The notes under the pieces are model-generated. The model worked only from the letters and a program-made list of their open reading frames with translations. It ran no database searches and had not been told where the DNA came from. Positions 41,563-49,486 of a stretch of 64,000 nt of DNA are shown piece after piece; position 1 is the first letter of the stretch; each line of letters opens with the position of its first letter. This DNA is from JAWLHJ01 sp040904945 (GTDB lineage: Bacteria; Gemmatimonadota; Gemmatimonadetes; Longimicrobiales; Gaopeijiaceae), in contig JBBDSM010000117.1 of NCBI GenBank assembly GCA_040904945.1, positions 38,934 through 102,933 on the forward strand, given 5' to 3'. Position numbers and translations under genes: made by a program.

Positions 41563-42414
41563 TCAGCGGAACGTCTCGAGAAACCTCGCCCGCGACTTGT
41601 GCCGAAGCCGCACCAGCGCCTTTTCCTTGATCTGTCGCACTCGCTCGCGCGTGATGCCGAGCAACTCCCCGATCTCCTCCAACGTCATCGGGTCCTGGTC
41701 GTCCAGCCCGAAGTAGAGGCGAAGGATCTTGGACTCGCGCTCCTTCAGGGACGCGAGTGCCTCCTCGACGGTCTGCTTCAACGCGTGCTCGAAGACCTCC
41801 TCCTCCGGTCCGGGACCGTACTGGTCCGGGAGATAGTCGAGGAGGCGGGTATCCTCGCCCGGGGCCATGGGGGCGTCGAGCGAGAGGTGCGAGTGGGAGA
41901 TCGCCAGGGTCCGCTCGACCTCCTCCTTCGAGATATCGAGCCCTTCGGCGATCTCCTGCACGGTGGGCTCGCGCCCGAGCTCCTGGAGGAGCGACGAGGA
42001 CTGGCGCCCGATCCGGTGCAGCGCGCCCGCCCGGTTGAGCGGCACACGTACGATCCGGCTCTGCTCGGCCAGGGCCTGGAGAATCGCCTGCCGGATCCAC
42101 CAGACCGCATAGCTGATGAACTTGATCCCCTTGCTCTCGTCGAACTTGTGGGCCGCACGGATGAGGCCGGTGTTGCCCTCGTTGATGAGGTCCGAGAGCG
42201 GTACGCCCTGGTTCTGGTACTTCTTCGCCACGGAGACGACGAAACGGAGGTTCGAACGCACGAGCTTGTCCAGCGCCTCTTCGTCGCCCTTGCGAATGAG
42301 CTTGGCGAGGCGCGCCTCTTCGGCACGATCGATCAGCGGGTACTGGCTGATCTCCTTGAGGTATTGGTCGAGCGACCCGTCCCCCGCAGTACCCTTTCGT
42401 GGAGTGAAGCTCAT
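41563..42414 (-). CDS. Short RpoD/SigA-type sigma-70 factor
   Basis: 283 residues that begin almost directly with region 1.2 (SLDQYLKEISQYPLIDRAEEARLA). Region 2 shows NLRFVVSVAKKYQNQGVPLSDLINEGN and the -10 recognition helix KFISYAVWWIRQAI, followed by region 3 and region 4.2 LEEIGELLGITRERVRQIKEKAL. Region 1.1 and the large non-conserved insert of E. coli RpoD are missing, as in the primary factors of Bacteroidota. The nearly perfect region 2 suggests it is the primary or a primary-like factor. It could instead be a group 2 factor; other rpoD copies cannot be excluded. Confidence 0.88.
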   Translation of the reverse strand: MSFTPRKGTAGDGSLDQYLKEISQYPLIDRAEEARLAKLIRKGDEEALDKLVRSNLRFVVSVAKKYQNQGVPLSDLINEGNTGLIRAAHKFDESKGIKFISYAVWWIRQAILQALAEQSRIVRVPLNRAGALHRIGRQSSSLLQELGREPTVQEIAEGLDISKEEVERTLAISHSHLSLDAPMAPGEDTRLLDYLPDQYGPGPEEEVFEHALKQTVEEALASLKERESKILRLYFGLDDQDPMTLEEIGELLGITRERVRQIKEKALVRLRHKSRARFLETFR

Positions 42415-42520
42415 GGCGTCACCACGCCGGCATCACTGCGGGCCGCGGCTCCGGCGCGGGACACCAGAGCGTCGTCCAGGCGGGCGAACGGCGTCTCGAG
42501 CTTCGGGGATCGTGCGGTCG

Positions 42521-43267
42521 TCAGTGGATCGGCGCTCCCAGCCTGGTCCAGCGGATACTCTGCAGCCAGGCGAGTTTGGAATCCGGAACGGGCTCGAATG
42601 AATAGTACACCCGCCAGGGCTTTCCGCGAATCCGCTCGCGCGACACGAAGCCCCAGTAGCGTGAGTCCTCACTGTTGTCGCGGTTATCCCCCAGCACGAA
42701 GTACCGCCCCACCGGCACCACGATGGGTCCCCAGTTGTCTCGGGTGGGCTCGTACCGGCTGCGGGTGCTGGCGATCAGGTGGTTCGACTGCCACCTCATG
42801 TCGGGGTGCACGGCGTCCCCCCTCCGGTCGACGTACCGCGCGTAGGGTTCGTCCACGGGATCGCCGTTCCTGAGCAGCCGCTTGTCCCGCATCTCGAGCG
42901 TATCCATGGGCATGCCGACGATCCGCTTGACGTAGTTCTTCTCGGGCTCGTGAGGCGGATGGAATACCACGACGTCACCCCACTCGGGATCCGCGAAGCC
43001 GGGGATTCGGATGCCGAAGCCCGGCAGCGTCGTGCCGTAGATGGCCTTGTTGACCAGAAGGAAGTCGCCCACCAAAAGGGTTCCTTCCATGGATCCCGTC
43101 GGGATCTTGAAGGCTTCGATGACCGCGGCCCGGACGACCAGGAAGAGCACCAGCGCGACGACAACCGAACGGAGCCAGTCGGCGATGCCGCGCGCGACCG
43201 CCCCCGACCGCGAGGTCGGCCTGCGACCGGGGGGACCCGTGTCAGACCCTGTCTCTGGTTCCCGCAT
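42521..43267 (-). CDS. lepB: Signal peptidase I
   Basis: Inner-membrane serine protease that removes secretory signal peptides. With the ATG after GGGAG the protein has 248 residues. A single anchor at about 32-50 precedes PTGSMEGTL with nucleophile Ser59; the general base Lys114 is in NYVKRIVGMP, and the GDNRDNSEDSRYWG box is complete. A proline- and serine-rich cytoplasmic N-terminus precedes the anchor. A longer upstream frame is unlikely. Divergent from the matrixin-like gene with 110 bases between, containing an AT-rich ATATAG stretch that could carry a promoter for either. Confidence 0.94.
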   Translation of the reverse strand: MREPETGSDTGPPGRRPTSRSGAVARGIADWLRSVVVALVLFLVVRAAVIEAFKIPTGSMEGTLLVGDFLLVNKAIYGTTLPGFGIRIPGFADPEWGDVVVFHPPHEPEKNYVKRIVGMPMDTLEMRDKRLLRNGDPVDEPYARYVDRRGDAVHPDMRWQSNHLIASTRSRYEPTRDNWGPIVVPVGRYFVLGDNRDNSEDSRYWGFVSRERIRGKPWRVYYSFEPVPDSKLAWLQSIRWTRLGAPIH

Positions 43268-43377
43268 CGCTCCCTGCCCGGACCGATGGTGGTTTGCGCC
43301 AGCGGCTTTCATCGCTCTGGCATCGAATATAGCGTGTACTGTTCGCCTCGAGAGAAGGTCCCACCCGCCGCCCACGC

Positions 43378-44103
43378 ATGCTCCGCTCCCGAACGACGAT
43401 CTTCCTGCTGAGCGCCCTGTTCGTGGGGCTCGCGCTGACCCGAACGGGTGATCCGGACGGTCCGCCCGGCGACGCGTCGAGCGTCGGAGCGCCGGTACCA
43501 GCAGCCGCCTCGGGCCCGAATCCGAGCCAGCGCCGACTTCCCTGCCCTGCGGGCGGCTACCTGTGCGCGACCGAGGACGACCTCGGGGAGTACCGGATTC
43601 GCCGCTGGACGAGGGACGTCGGGACGCTCGTGGTCCACGTGCCCGAGCCCTCGTCGGAGACGCCGGCCAGGGCCCGTCTCCTTCAGAGCGCGGCCGCAGC
43701 GGGGGTGAGGGCTTGGAACGGACATCCCTACCCGGTCCGGGTGGATCTGCGCACGGCAGAGGAGGCTCACTTCTCCATTCGTTGGTCCACGGGACTGGGA
43801 GGGCGTATCGTAGGCGCAGCGAGAACGAGCTGGGCCCCGGGAAGAGGGCTCGCCGTTGCGTCCATCGACCTGGTAACCCGGAGCCCGTTCGATCCCGACC
43901 GTTCTGTCGAGCCGGAGCGGGTCCGCCTGACGGCCGCGCACGAGATGGGTCACGCGCTCGGGCTACCCCACAGCGACTCCCCCCGAGACGTCATGTATCC
44001 AGAGAACACCGCGGCGTCGCTGAGCGCCCGGGACTACCGATCGATGGAGAGTCTGTACGCCCTTCCGGACGGGTCGATCCTGATCCCGGGTCCCGGAAGC
44101 TGA
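43378..44103 (+). CDS. Secreted matrixin-like zinc metalloprotease
   Basis: 241 residues with an N-terminal signal sequence (TTIFLLSALFVGLALT), a low-complexity linker to about 50, and a catalytic metzincin domain. The zinc site HEMGHALGLPHS (188-199) has all three His and the catalytic Glu, and the Met-turn is VMYPEN (Met206). Two Cys in LPCPAGGYLC may form a disulfide. There is no propeptide Cys switch. The extracellular target is unknown. Confidence 0.85.
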   Translation: MLRSRTTIFLLSALFVGLALTRTGDPDGPPGDASSVGAPVPAAASGPNPSQRRLPCPAGGYLCATEDDLGEYRIRRWTRDVGTLVVHVPEPSSETPARARLLQSAAAAGVRAWNGHPYPVRVDLRTAEEAHFSIRWSTGLGGRIVGAARTSWAPGRGLAVASIDLVTRSPFDPDRSVEPERVRLTAAHEMGHALGLPHSDSPRDVMYPENTAASLSARDYRSMESLYALPDGSILIPGPGS

Positions 44104-44183
44104 AGCGCGGCCCGTCCCTCGGCCGCCGGCTCCGGCGGGCGGACCTCATCAGAACGGCGGAGGGGACGAGCGCACGTGGGCGA

Positions 44184-45545
44184 TCAGTCCTCCCGGACGA
44201 GCCCGTACTTCTCGATCTTCTTGTAGAGATTCGAGCGGGGCATGTCGATCCGGCGCGCGGTCTCGGCCACGTTCCAATCGTTCTCCCGGAGCTTCTGGAG
44301 GATGAAGGCCCGCTCGGCAAGATCCTTGAAGTCCTGGAAGGTGTCCGCGCCGAGGAGCCCGGCGCCCCATCCCCCCCCCTTGCCGCGCCCTGGGGCCAGC
44401 AGGTCGACGTCCGTGGCGGCCACGACGTCCCCGGGCGCGAGGATCAGCAACCGTTCTACCGCGTTGCGGAGCTCACGGACGTTCCCCTGCCAGGCGAGCT
44501 CCTTGAGCCGCTCGACCGCCTCGGGCGCGAAGGCCCGCGGCGTCATGCCGTCGCGCTTCGCCATCAGCTCCGTGAAGTGCTCGACCAGCATCGGGATGTC
44601 GTCTCGTCGTTCACGGAGCGGCGGGATGACGATCGGCACCACATTCAGTCGGTAGAACAGATCTTCCCGGAAGCCACCCTCCTCGATCTCACGGGAGAGG
44701 TCCTTGTTGGTCGCGGCGATCACGCGCACATCGACCTCGATGGCCTTGGACCCTCCCACTCGGGTGATCACTCCCTGCTCGAGGGCGCGCAGAACCTTCG
44801 CCTGCGCGTCGAGGGACATGTCGCCGACCTCGTCGAGGAAGAGCGTTCCTCCGTCGGCCTGCTCGAACTTTCCGGCCTGATCGGCGACGGCGCCGGTGAA
44901 CGACCCCTTCACGTGTCCGAAAAGCGCCGATTCGATGAGCTCCGTCGGGATGGCCGCGCAGTTCACCTCCACGAAGGGACGGTCGGCCCGGCCCGACAAC
45001 CGATGGACGGCCCTGGCCACGAGCTCTTTTCCGGTCCCGTTCTCCCCGGTCACGAGCACGCGGGCCTCGGTGGGCGCCACCCGCTCTACGCGCTCGAGCA
45101 CCTGCTCGATGGCCCGCGAGGATCCCACGAGGCGGTACCGGCTCTCCACCTGGCTGCGAAGGTCGGCGACACTCTCCGTGAGCCCCTTCAGCTCGAGGGC
45201 GCGCTTGAGCGTCACCAGCAGCCGGTCGGTGTCGAGCGGCTTCTCCAGGAAGTCGTAGGCCCCACTGCGAGTTGCCTGGACCGCCGTGTCGATGGTGCCG
45301 TGCCCCGAAATCATCACGACGACCGCGCCGGGTTGTTCGTCCCGGATCCGCGACAGCGCCTCGAGGCCGTCCATCCCGGGCATCTTCACGTCGAGGAATG
45401 TGACGTCGGGCCGAAAGGTCCGGACCGCGTCGATGCCATCCGGGGCGTCCTCGCACGCGAGCGTCTCATGCCCCTCGTACTCGAACAGCTGGACCAGCGC
45501 ATCGCGGATCCCCTTCTCGTCGTCGACGACCAAGAGCTTGGCCAT
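44184..45545 (-). CDS. NtrC-family sigma-54-dependent response regulator
   Basis: 453 residues in three parts. The receiver domain has VVDDE and phosphoacceptor Asp52 in FLDVKMPG. The AAA+ domain has Walker A GENGTGKE (167-174), the sigma-54 contact loop GSFTGA (214-219, Ser in place of the usual Ala), Walker B GGTLFLDEVG (232-241), and arginine-finger region. The Fis-type DNA-binding helix is at the end (NDWNVAETARRIDMPRSNLYKKIEKYG). No kinase is adjacent. It overlaps thpR by one base. The regulon is unknown. Confidence 0.93.
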   Translation of the reverse strand: MAKLLVVDDEKGIRDALVQLFEYEGHETLACEDAPDGIDAVRTFRPDVTFLDVKMPGMDGLEALSRIRDEQPGAVVVMISGHGTIDTAVQATRSGAYDFLEKPLDTDRLLVTLKRALELKGLTESVADLRSQVESRYRLVGSSRAIEQVLERVERVAPTEARVLVTGENGTGKELVARAVHRLSGRADRPFVEVNCAAIPTELIESALFGHVKGSFTGAVADQAGKFEQADGGTLFLDEVGDMSLDAQAKVLRALEQGVITRVGGSKAIEVDVRVIAATNKDLSREIEEGGFREDLFYRLNVVPIVIPPLRERRDDIPMLVEHFTELMAKRDGMTPRAFAPEAVERLKELAWQGNVRELRNAVERLLILAPGDVVAATDVDLLAPGRGKGGGWGAGLLGADTFQDFKDLAERAFILQKLRENDWNVAETARRIDMPRSNLYKKIEKYGLVRED

Positions 45546-46105
45546 CAGCCCGTCAGCCTGACGCTGGACACGACTTCGTAGCTCGCGCCTTGTCGGGAGA
45601 GCCGGCTGTGCATGAGATCGAGGGTGTGCACGCGGATCTCTCCGGAGAAGTCCATCTCGGCGACCATGTCGTCCAGCCCCCTGAACGCACCTGCGCCTCC
45701 CGACTCGTCGGCCCGGCCCAGCGTCACGTGTGGATGAAACGCCCGTGTCTCCGACTCGAAGCCCACGTCACCGAGCGACCATTCCAGATCCTGCTTCAGG
45801 CAGCGCAGTTCAGGATTCGCCCCTACGCCCAGCCACACCACCCTGGGGCGGCGCACGGTCGGAAAGGCGCCGAAGCCTCCCAGCTCCGTCGTGAACGGGC
45901 GGTTCGCCTCGGAGGCTTTCGCCAGCGCCTGTTCGATCTTCGGGACGGCGTCCTTCCTGACTTGACCAAGATACTTCAGCGTCACGTGATAGTGCTCGGG
46001 GTCGACCCACTTCACCGGCATCTCGGTCTCGCGGAGCACGCGGGACGCCCGATGGATACGGGTCCGTTCCTTCTTCGGCAGGTTGAGCGCGATGAACAGC
46101 CGCAT
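45545..46105 (-). CDS. thpR: RNA 2',3'-cyclic phosphodiesterase
   Basis: 2H phosphoesterase that opens 2',3'-cyclic phosphates on RNA ends. 186 residues with the two HxT motifs: His40-Thr42 in HYHVTLKYLG and His126-Thr128 in HPHVTLGR. MRLFIALNLP is the usual start. Its stop shares one base with the NtrC-type gene (TGATG). Biological role in bacteria is not well defined. Confidence 0.93.
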   Translation of the reverse strand: MRLFIALNLPKKERTRIHRASRVLRETEMPVKWVDPEHYHVTLKYLGQVRKDAVPKIEQALAKASEANRPFTTELGGFGAFPTVRRPRVVWLGVGANPELRCLKQDLEWSLGDVGFESETRAFHPHVTLGRADESGGAGAFRGLDDMVAEMDFSGEIRVHTLDLMHSRLSRQGASYEVVSSVRLTG

Positions 46106-46208
46106 GGTCTCTCGGATTGAGGCGCGATTCTGGGCACCTCATACCGGCGGGGACCGCGGAAGTTCGCCGCCCCCCGCAGGCAGCACGCAAACCGGGACGC
46201 GCGCCGTC

Positions 46209-46229
46209 CTTCGCGGAGCCGTCGCGAAG
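46209..46229 (-). other. Hairpin downstream of comM
   Basis: Perfect 7-base-pair inverted repeat (46209-46215 with 46223-46229) 27 bases beyond the comM stop, without a T run. A weak terminator or processing site is possible. Confidence 0.3.
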
Positions 46230-46255
46230 CCCTCCACGGGGCCGGACAATCAGGC

Positions 46256-47797
46256 TCACGCGCGCCCTCCCGGACGTTCCATCACCCTGTACTGGAGGGC
46301 TTCGGCGGCATGGTGGACCGTGACCGCTTCCGAATCCCCGAGGTCCGCGATCGTGCGCGCGACCCTGAGCACACGATGATACCCCCTGGCCGAGAGCCCA
46401 AGACGCTCGGCCGCCTCGGCCATGAGCCGCTCGACCGCGCGATCGGCTCCGATCAGGCCCCGACTCCGGGTAACGTCGAGCCGGCCGTTCGCGTGGACGC
46501 CGCTCACCCCGGCCAGGCGCTCGCGCTGGCGCGTCCGCGCGCCCAGCACGCGCGCTCGCGCCTCGCTGCTCGCCGTGCCCGTCCGGCGGCGCCCGAGAGC
46601 GGCCGGTGCGACCGCGGGTACCTGCACGTGGAGGTCGATCCGGTCCATCATCGGGCCGCTCACCCTGCCCTGATAGCGGGCTACCGACGCGTCGTCGCAG
46701 CGGCATCGATCGCTCCCGTCTCCGCGATGGCCGCACGGGCAGGGATTCATGGCCGCCACCAGGAGGAAACGGGCCGGAAAGGTGAGTGACGTGCGTGCCC
46801 GCGAGAGCCGCACCCGACCGTCCTCCAACGGCTGCCGGAGGATCTCCAGGGCGCCGCGCCGGAACTCTGCGAGCTCGTCCAGAAACAGCACGCCCCGGTG
46901 CGCCAGTGAGATCTCGCCCGGCCGGAGTGGCGTGCCGCCTCCGACGAGACCGGCCTCCGTCACCGTGTGGTGGGGCGCGCGGAACGGCGGCCGGACCACG
47001 AGGGGGCGATCCGCGTCGAGCAGCCCCGCGACCGAATGGACGCGCGTGCACTCCAGCGCCTCCTCGAAGGAGAGCGGTGGCAAGATCCCGGGAAGGCGGA
47101 GCGCCAGCATCGTCTTGCCCGAGCCTGGAGGACCGACCAGGAGCAGGTTGTGTACGCCGGCAGCCGCGATCTCGAGGGCGCGCTTGGCCATCTCCTGACC
47201 GCGTACATCCACGAGGTCGGGCCCCGCGGCGGCATCACCGGACAGCATCCCCAGCGGATCGACCCGGGTGGTCTCGATGGGACGGAGCGCAAGCAAGTGC
47301 TCCACTACCGCCGACAGGGACGACGCGCCCACCACGTCGAGACTGGCGACCAGCGCGGCCTCGGCCGCGTTCGCCTCTGGAACGACGATGACGTCGGCCC
47401 GCCCCCGTGCGTTCAGGTCGGCGGCGACGGGCAGGACGCCGGGTACCGGCCGCAAGGTCCCATCCAGTCCGAGTTCGCCGAGGAATGCCACGCGGTGGAG
47501 CGCCCCCGGAGAGACGATCCCGGCGGCGACGAGGAGCCCGACCGCGATGGGCAGATCGAAGGCGGTACCCTCCTTTCGGACGTCGCCGGGGGCGAGGTTG
47601 ACCGTGATCCGACGGTTCGGCAGGTCGAAGCCGGAGTTACGGAGGGCGGTGGCGACGCGTTCCCGGCTCTCCCGCACCGCGCCGTACGGGAGCCCGACCA
47701 CGGTGAACGCGGGGAGCCCCGACGCGAGGTTGACCTCGACGCGCACGAAGACCGGCTCCACGCCGTGCACGGTTCCGCTGATGACCTGAGCGAGCAT
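46256..47797 (-). CDS. comM: YifB/ComM-type magnesium-chelatase-like AAA+ ATPase
   Basis: Hexameric helicase-like protein that promotes branch migration in natural transformation where studied. From MLAQVISGTVHGVEPVFV the protein has 513 residues, the family length: an N-terminal Lon-substrate-like domain (VVGLPYGAVRESRERV), the AAA+ core with Walker A GPPGSGKT and Walker B LFLDELAEFRR, and the C-terminal helical domain ending in RTIADLGDSEAV. A longer upstream frame is not supported. Presence hints at competence but other com genes are outside the window. Confidence 0.93.
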   Translation of the reverse strand: MLAQVISGTVHGVEPVFVRVEVNLASGLPAFTVVGLPYGAVRESRERVATALRNSGFDLPNRRITVNLAPGDVRKEGTAFDLPIAVGLLVAAGIVSPGALHRVAFLGELGLDGTLRPVPGVLPVAADLNARGRADVIVVPEANAAEAALVASLDVVGASSLSAVVEHLLALRPIETTRVDPLGMLSGDAAAGPDLVDVRGQEMAKRALEIAAAGVHNLLLVGPPGSGKTMLALRLPGILPPLSFEEALECTRVHSVAGLLDADRPLVVRPPFRAPHHTVTEAGLVGGGTPLRPGEISLAHRGVLFLDELAEFRRGALEILRQPLEDGRVRLSRARTSLTFPARFLLVAAMNPCPCGHRGDGSDRCRCDDASVARYQGRVSGPMMDRIDLHVQVPAVAPAALGRRRTGTASSEARARVLGARTRQRERLAGVSGVHANGRLDVTRSRGLIGADRAVERLMAEAAERLGLSARGYHRVLRVARTIADLGDSEAVTVHHAAEALQYRVMERPGGRA

Positions 47798-47864
47798 GGA
47801 CCAACGATGCGCGACCGGCCTGGGCGCCCGAATGATTCGATGGGACGAGTGAGCGGGGCGCGCA

Positions 47865-47883
47865 TACCCAACACGTACCCAAC
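47865..47883 (+). promoter_or_regulatory. Direct repeat upstream of the pntAA promoter
   Basis: TACCCAAC occurs twice (47865-47872, 47876-47883), 11 bases apart, ending one base before the -35 box. One-turn spacing is typical of operator half-sites, but no regulator can be named. Confidence 0.4.
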
Positions 47884-47912
47884 TTGTGTCCCGTCGCCCG
47901 GCCCCGTACCAT
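47884..47912 (+). promoter_or_regulatory. Predicted promoter of pntAA-pntAB-pntB
   Basis: TTGTGT (47884-47889), 17 bases, TACCAT (47907-47912). The boxes match four of six bases each. The leader would be about 85 bases. Confidence 0.45.
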
Positions 47913-48002
47913 GGTCGCGCCCGGCAGGCGGGCCGCGCTCGGCTGGTCTCGCGCACCCCGCTCCGCCAGGTGTCTGCTCCCCAGCAACACGGAGTCGCGC
48001 GC

Positions 48003-49154
48003 ATGAAGGTCGCCGTTCTGAAGGAGACGCGTCCTGGAGAGCGCAGGGTCGCGCTCGTGCCCCAGGGAGTGCAGGAGCTCACCAAGGCCGGGTTCGCGGT
48101 CTCCATCGAGGCTGGGGCGGGCGAGCAAGCGGGCGCGTCCGACGATCTCTACACAGAGGCCGGTGCACGCGTGGCGGGCTCGGCCGCGGAAGCGCTGGAG
48201 GGCGCGACCGTCGTCCTCAGGGTGAATCCACCGTCCGCATCCGCTCCCGACGAGACCGCCCAGATTCCCAAGGGCGCGGTGTTGATCTCGTTCCTGAGCC
48301 CCCTGACTCGCCCCGACGTCGTCCAACGGCTCGTAAGCGCTGGAATCACGGGGATCTCCATGGAGATGGTGCCGCGCATCACGCGCGCCCAGTCGATGGA
48401 CGCCCTGTCATCCCAAGCTACGGTGGCCGGCTACAAGGCCGTGCTCCTGGCAGCGAGCCACCTGCCGAGGTTCCTGCCGATGTTCACGACCGCGGCCGGA
48501 ACCATCCGGCCGGGCAAGGTCCTGGTGCTCGGCGCCGGCGTGGCCGGCCTGCAGGCGATCGCGACGGCGCGCAGGCTCGGCGCTGTCGTCGAGGCCTTCG
48601 ATGTGCGGCCCGCCGTGAAGGAGCAGGTCCAGAGCCTCGGGGCACGCTTCCTGGAGGCCGAAGAGGAAGTCGCGGCCGAAGGCGAGGGCGGATACGCCAA
48701 GGAGCTCTCCGAGGAGCAGCACCAGAAGGAGTTGGCGCTCATCGCCGGAGCTGTCCCCGACACCGACATCGTGATCACGACGGCCCAGATTCCGGGGCGT
48801 GACGCCCCGGTACTGCTCACGGAAGAGATGATTCGCAGCATGCGGCCAGGCTCCATCATCGTCGACCTGGCGGCCGAGTCCGGCGGCAACTGCGTGGCGA
48901 CCGTGGCCGGCGAGACGGTCACCCACCACGGCGTGACCATCATGGGCCCGGTCAACCTCCCGGCCGAGATCCCGGTGCACGCCAGCCAGATGTACTCCAA
49001 GAACGTCGTGACGCTACTTCGCGAGCTTCTCGACGACGAGGGCGGGCTCCAGGTGGACTTCGACAACGACGTCATCGGACCCGCGACGATCACGCACGCC
49101 GGTGAAATTCGGAACGAGCGGGTGAAGGCCGGCATGGCGGGCGCGACGACCTGA
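48003..49154 (+). CDS. pntAA: NAD(P) transhydrogenase subunit alpha part 1
   Basis: Soluble NAD(H)-binding domain (dI) of proton-translocating transhydrogenase, which makes NADPH from NADH at the expense of the proton gradient. From MKVAVLKETRPGERRVAL the protein has 383 residues. Rossmann segment VLVLGAGVAGLQAIATARRLGA, then the RQD-like and VEAFDVRPAVKEQVQSLGA loop. Alanine dehydrogenase is the close relative, but the pntAB-pntB neighbours decide. GGAG precedes the ATG only weakly. An upstream frame is non-coding. Confidence 0.95.
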   Translation: MKVAVLKETRPGERRVALVPQGVQELTKAGFAVSIEAGAGEQAGASDDLYTEAGARVAGSAAEALEGATVVLRVNPPSASAPDETAQIPKGAVLISFLSPLTRPDVVQRLVSAGITGISMEMVPRITRAQSMDALSSQATVAGYKAVLLAASHLPRFLPMFTTAAGTIRPGKVLVLGAGVAGLQAIATARRLGAVVEAFDVRPAVKEQVQSLGARFLEAEEEVAAEGEGGYAKELSEEQHQKELALIAGAVPDTDIVITTAQIPGRDAPVLLTEEMIRSMRPGSIIVDLAAESGGNCVATVAGETVTHHGVTIMGPVNLPAEIPVHASQMYSKNVVTLLRELLDDEGGLQVDFDNDVIGPATITHAGEIRNERVKAGMAGATT

Positions 49155-49203
49155 GCTCGAAGCGGCCCGAAAGCACACGTCCCACACGAGGAAGGAGCAG
49201 CGC

Positions 49204-49482
49204 ATGGGTGAGCTGATGATCGGTCTGTACGTGTTCGTGCTGGCGACCCTGGCCGGACGGGAGGTCATCACGAAGGTCCCCCCGACGCTGCATACGCCGC
49301 TCATGTCGGGCGCCAACGCGATCTCCGGCATCGCCATCGTGGGCGCCATCGTCGTCGCATCGTCGGCCGAGGGGACGGCGCGGACGGTGCTCGGGGTCCT
49401 CGCCATCGCCATGGCCACCTTCAACGTCATCGGAGGCTTCCTCGTGACCGACCGCATGCTCAGCATGTTCCGGAAGAGGTGA
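49204..49482 (+). CDS. pntAB: NAD(P) transhydrogenase subunit alpha part 2
   Basis: Membrane part of the alpha subunit, 92 residues with three to four hydrophobic helices. GREVITKVPPTLHTPLMSGANAISG is the conserved stretch, including the His and Asn residues near the proton channel. The three-gene form is as in Rhodospirillum. GGAAGGAG precedes the ATG. Confidence 0.94.
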   Translation: MGELMIGLYVFVLATLAGREVITKVPPTLHTPLMSGANAISGIAIVGAIVVASSAEGTARTVLGVLAIAMATFNVIGGFLVTDRMLSMFRKR

Positions 49483-49486
49483 GCCG

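Noticed and set aside
44117..44140. GC-rich inverted repeat between the matrixin-like and NtrC-type genes as a bidirectional terminator
   Set aside because: Very short loop and no T run on either strand.
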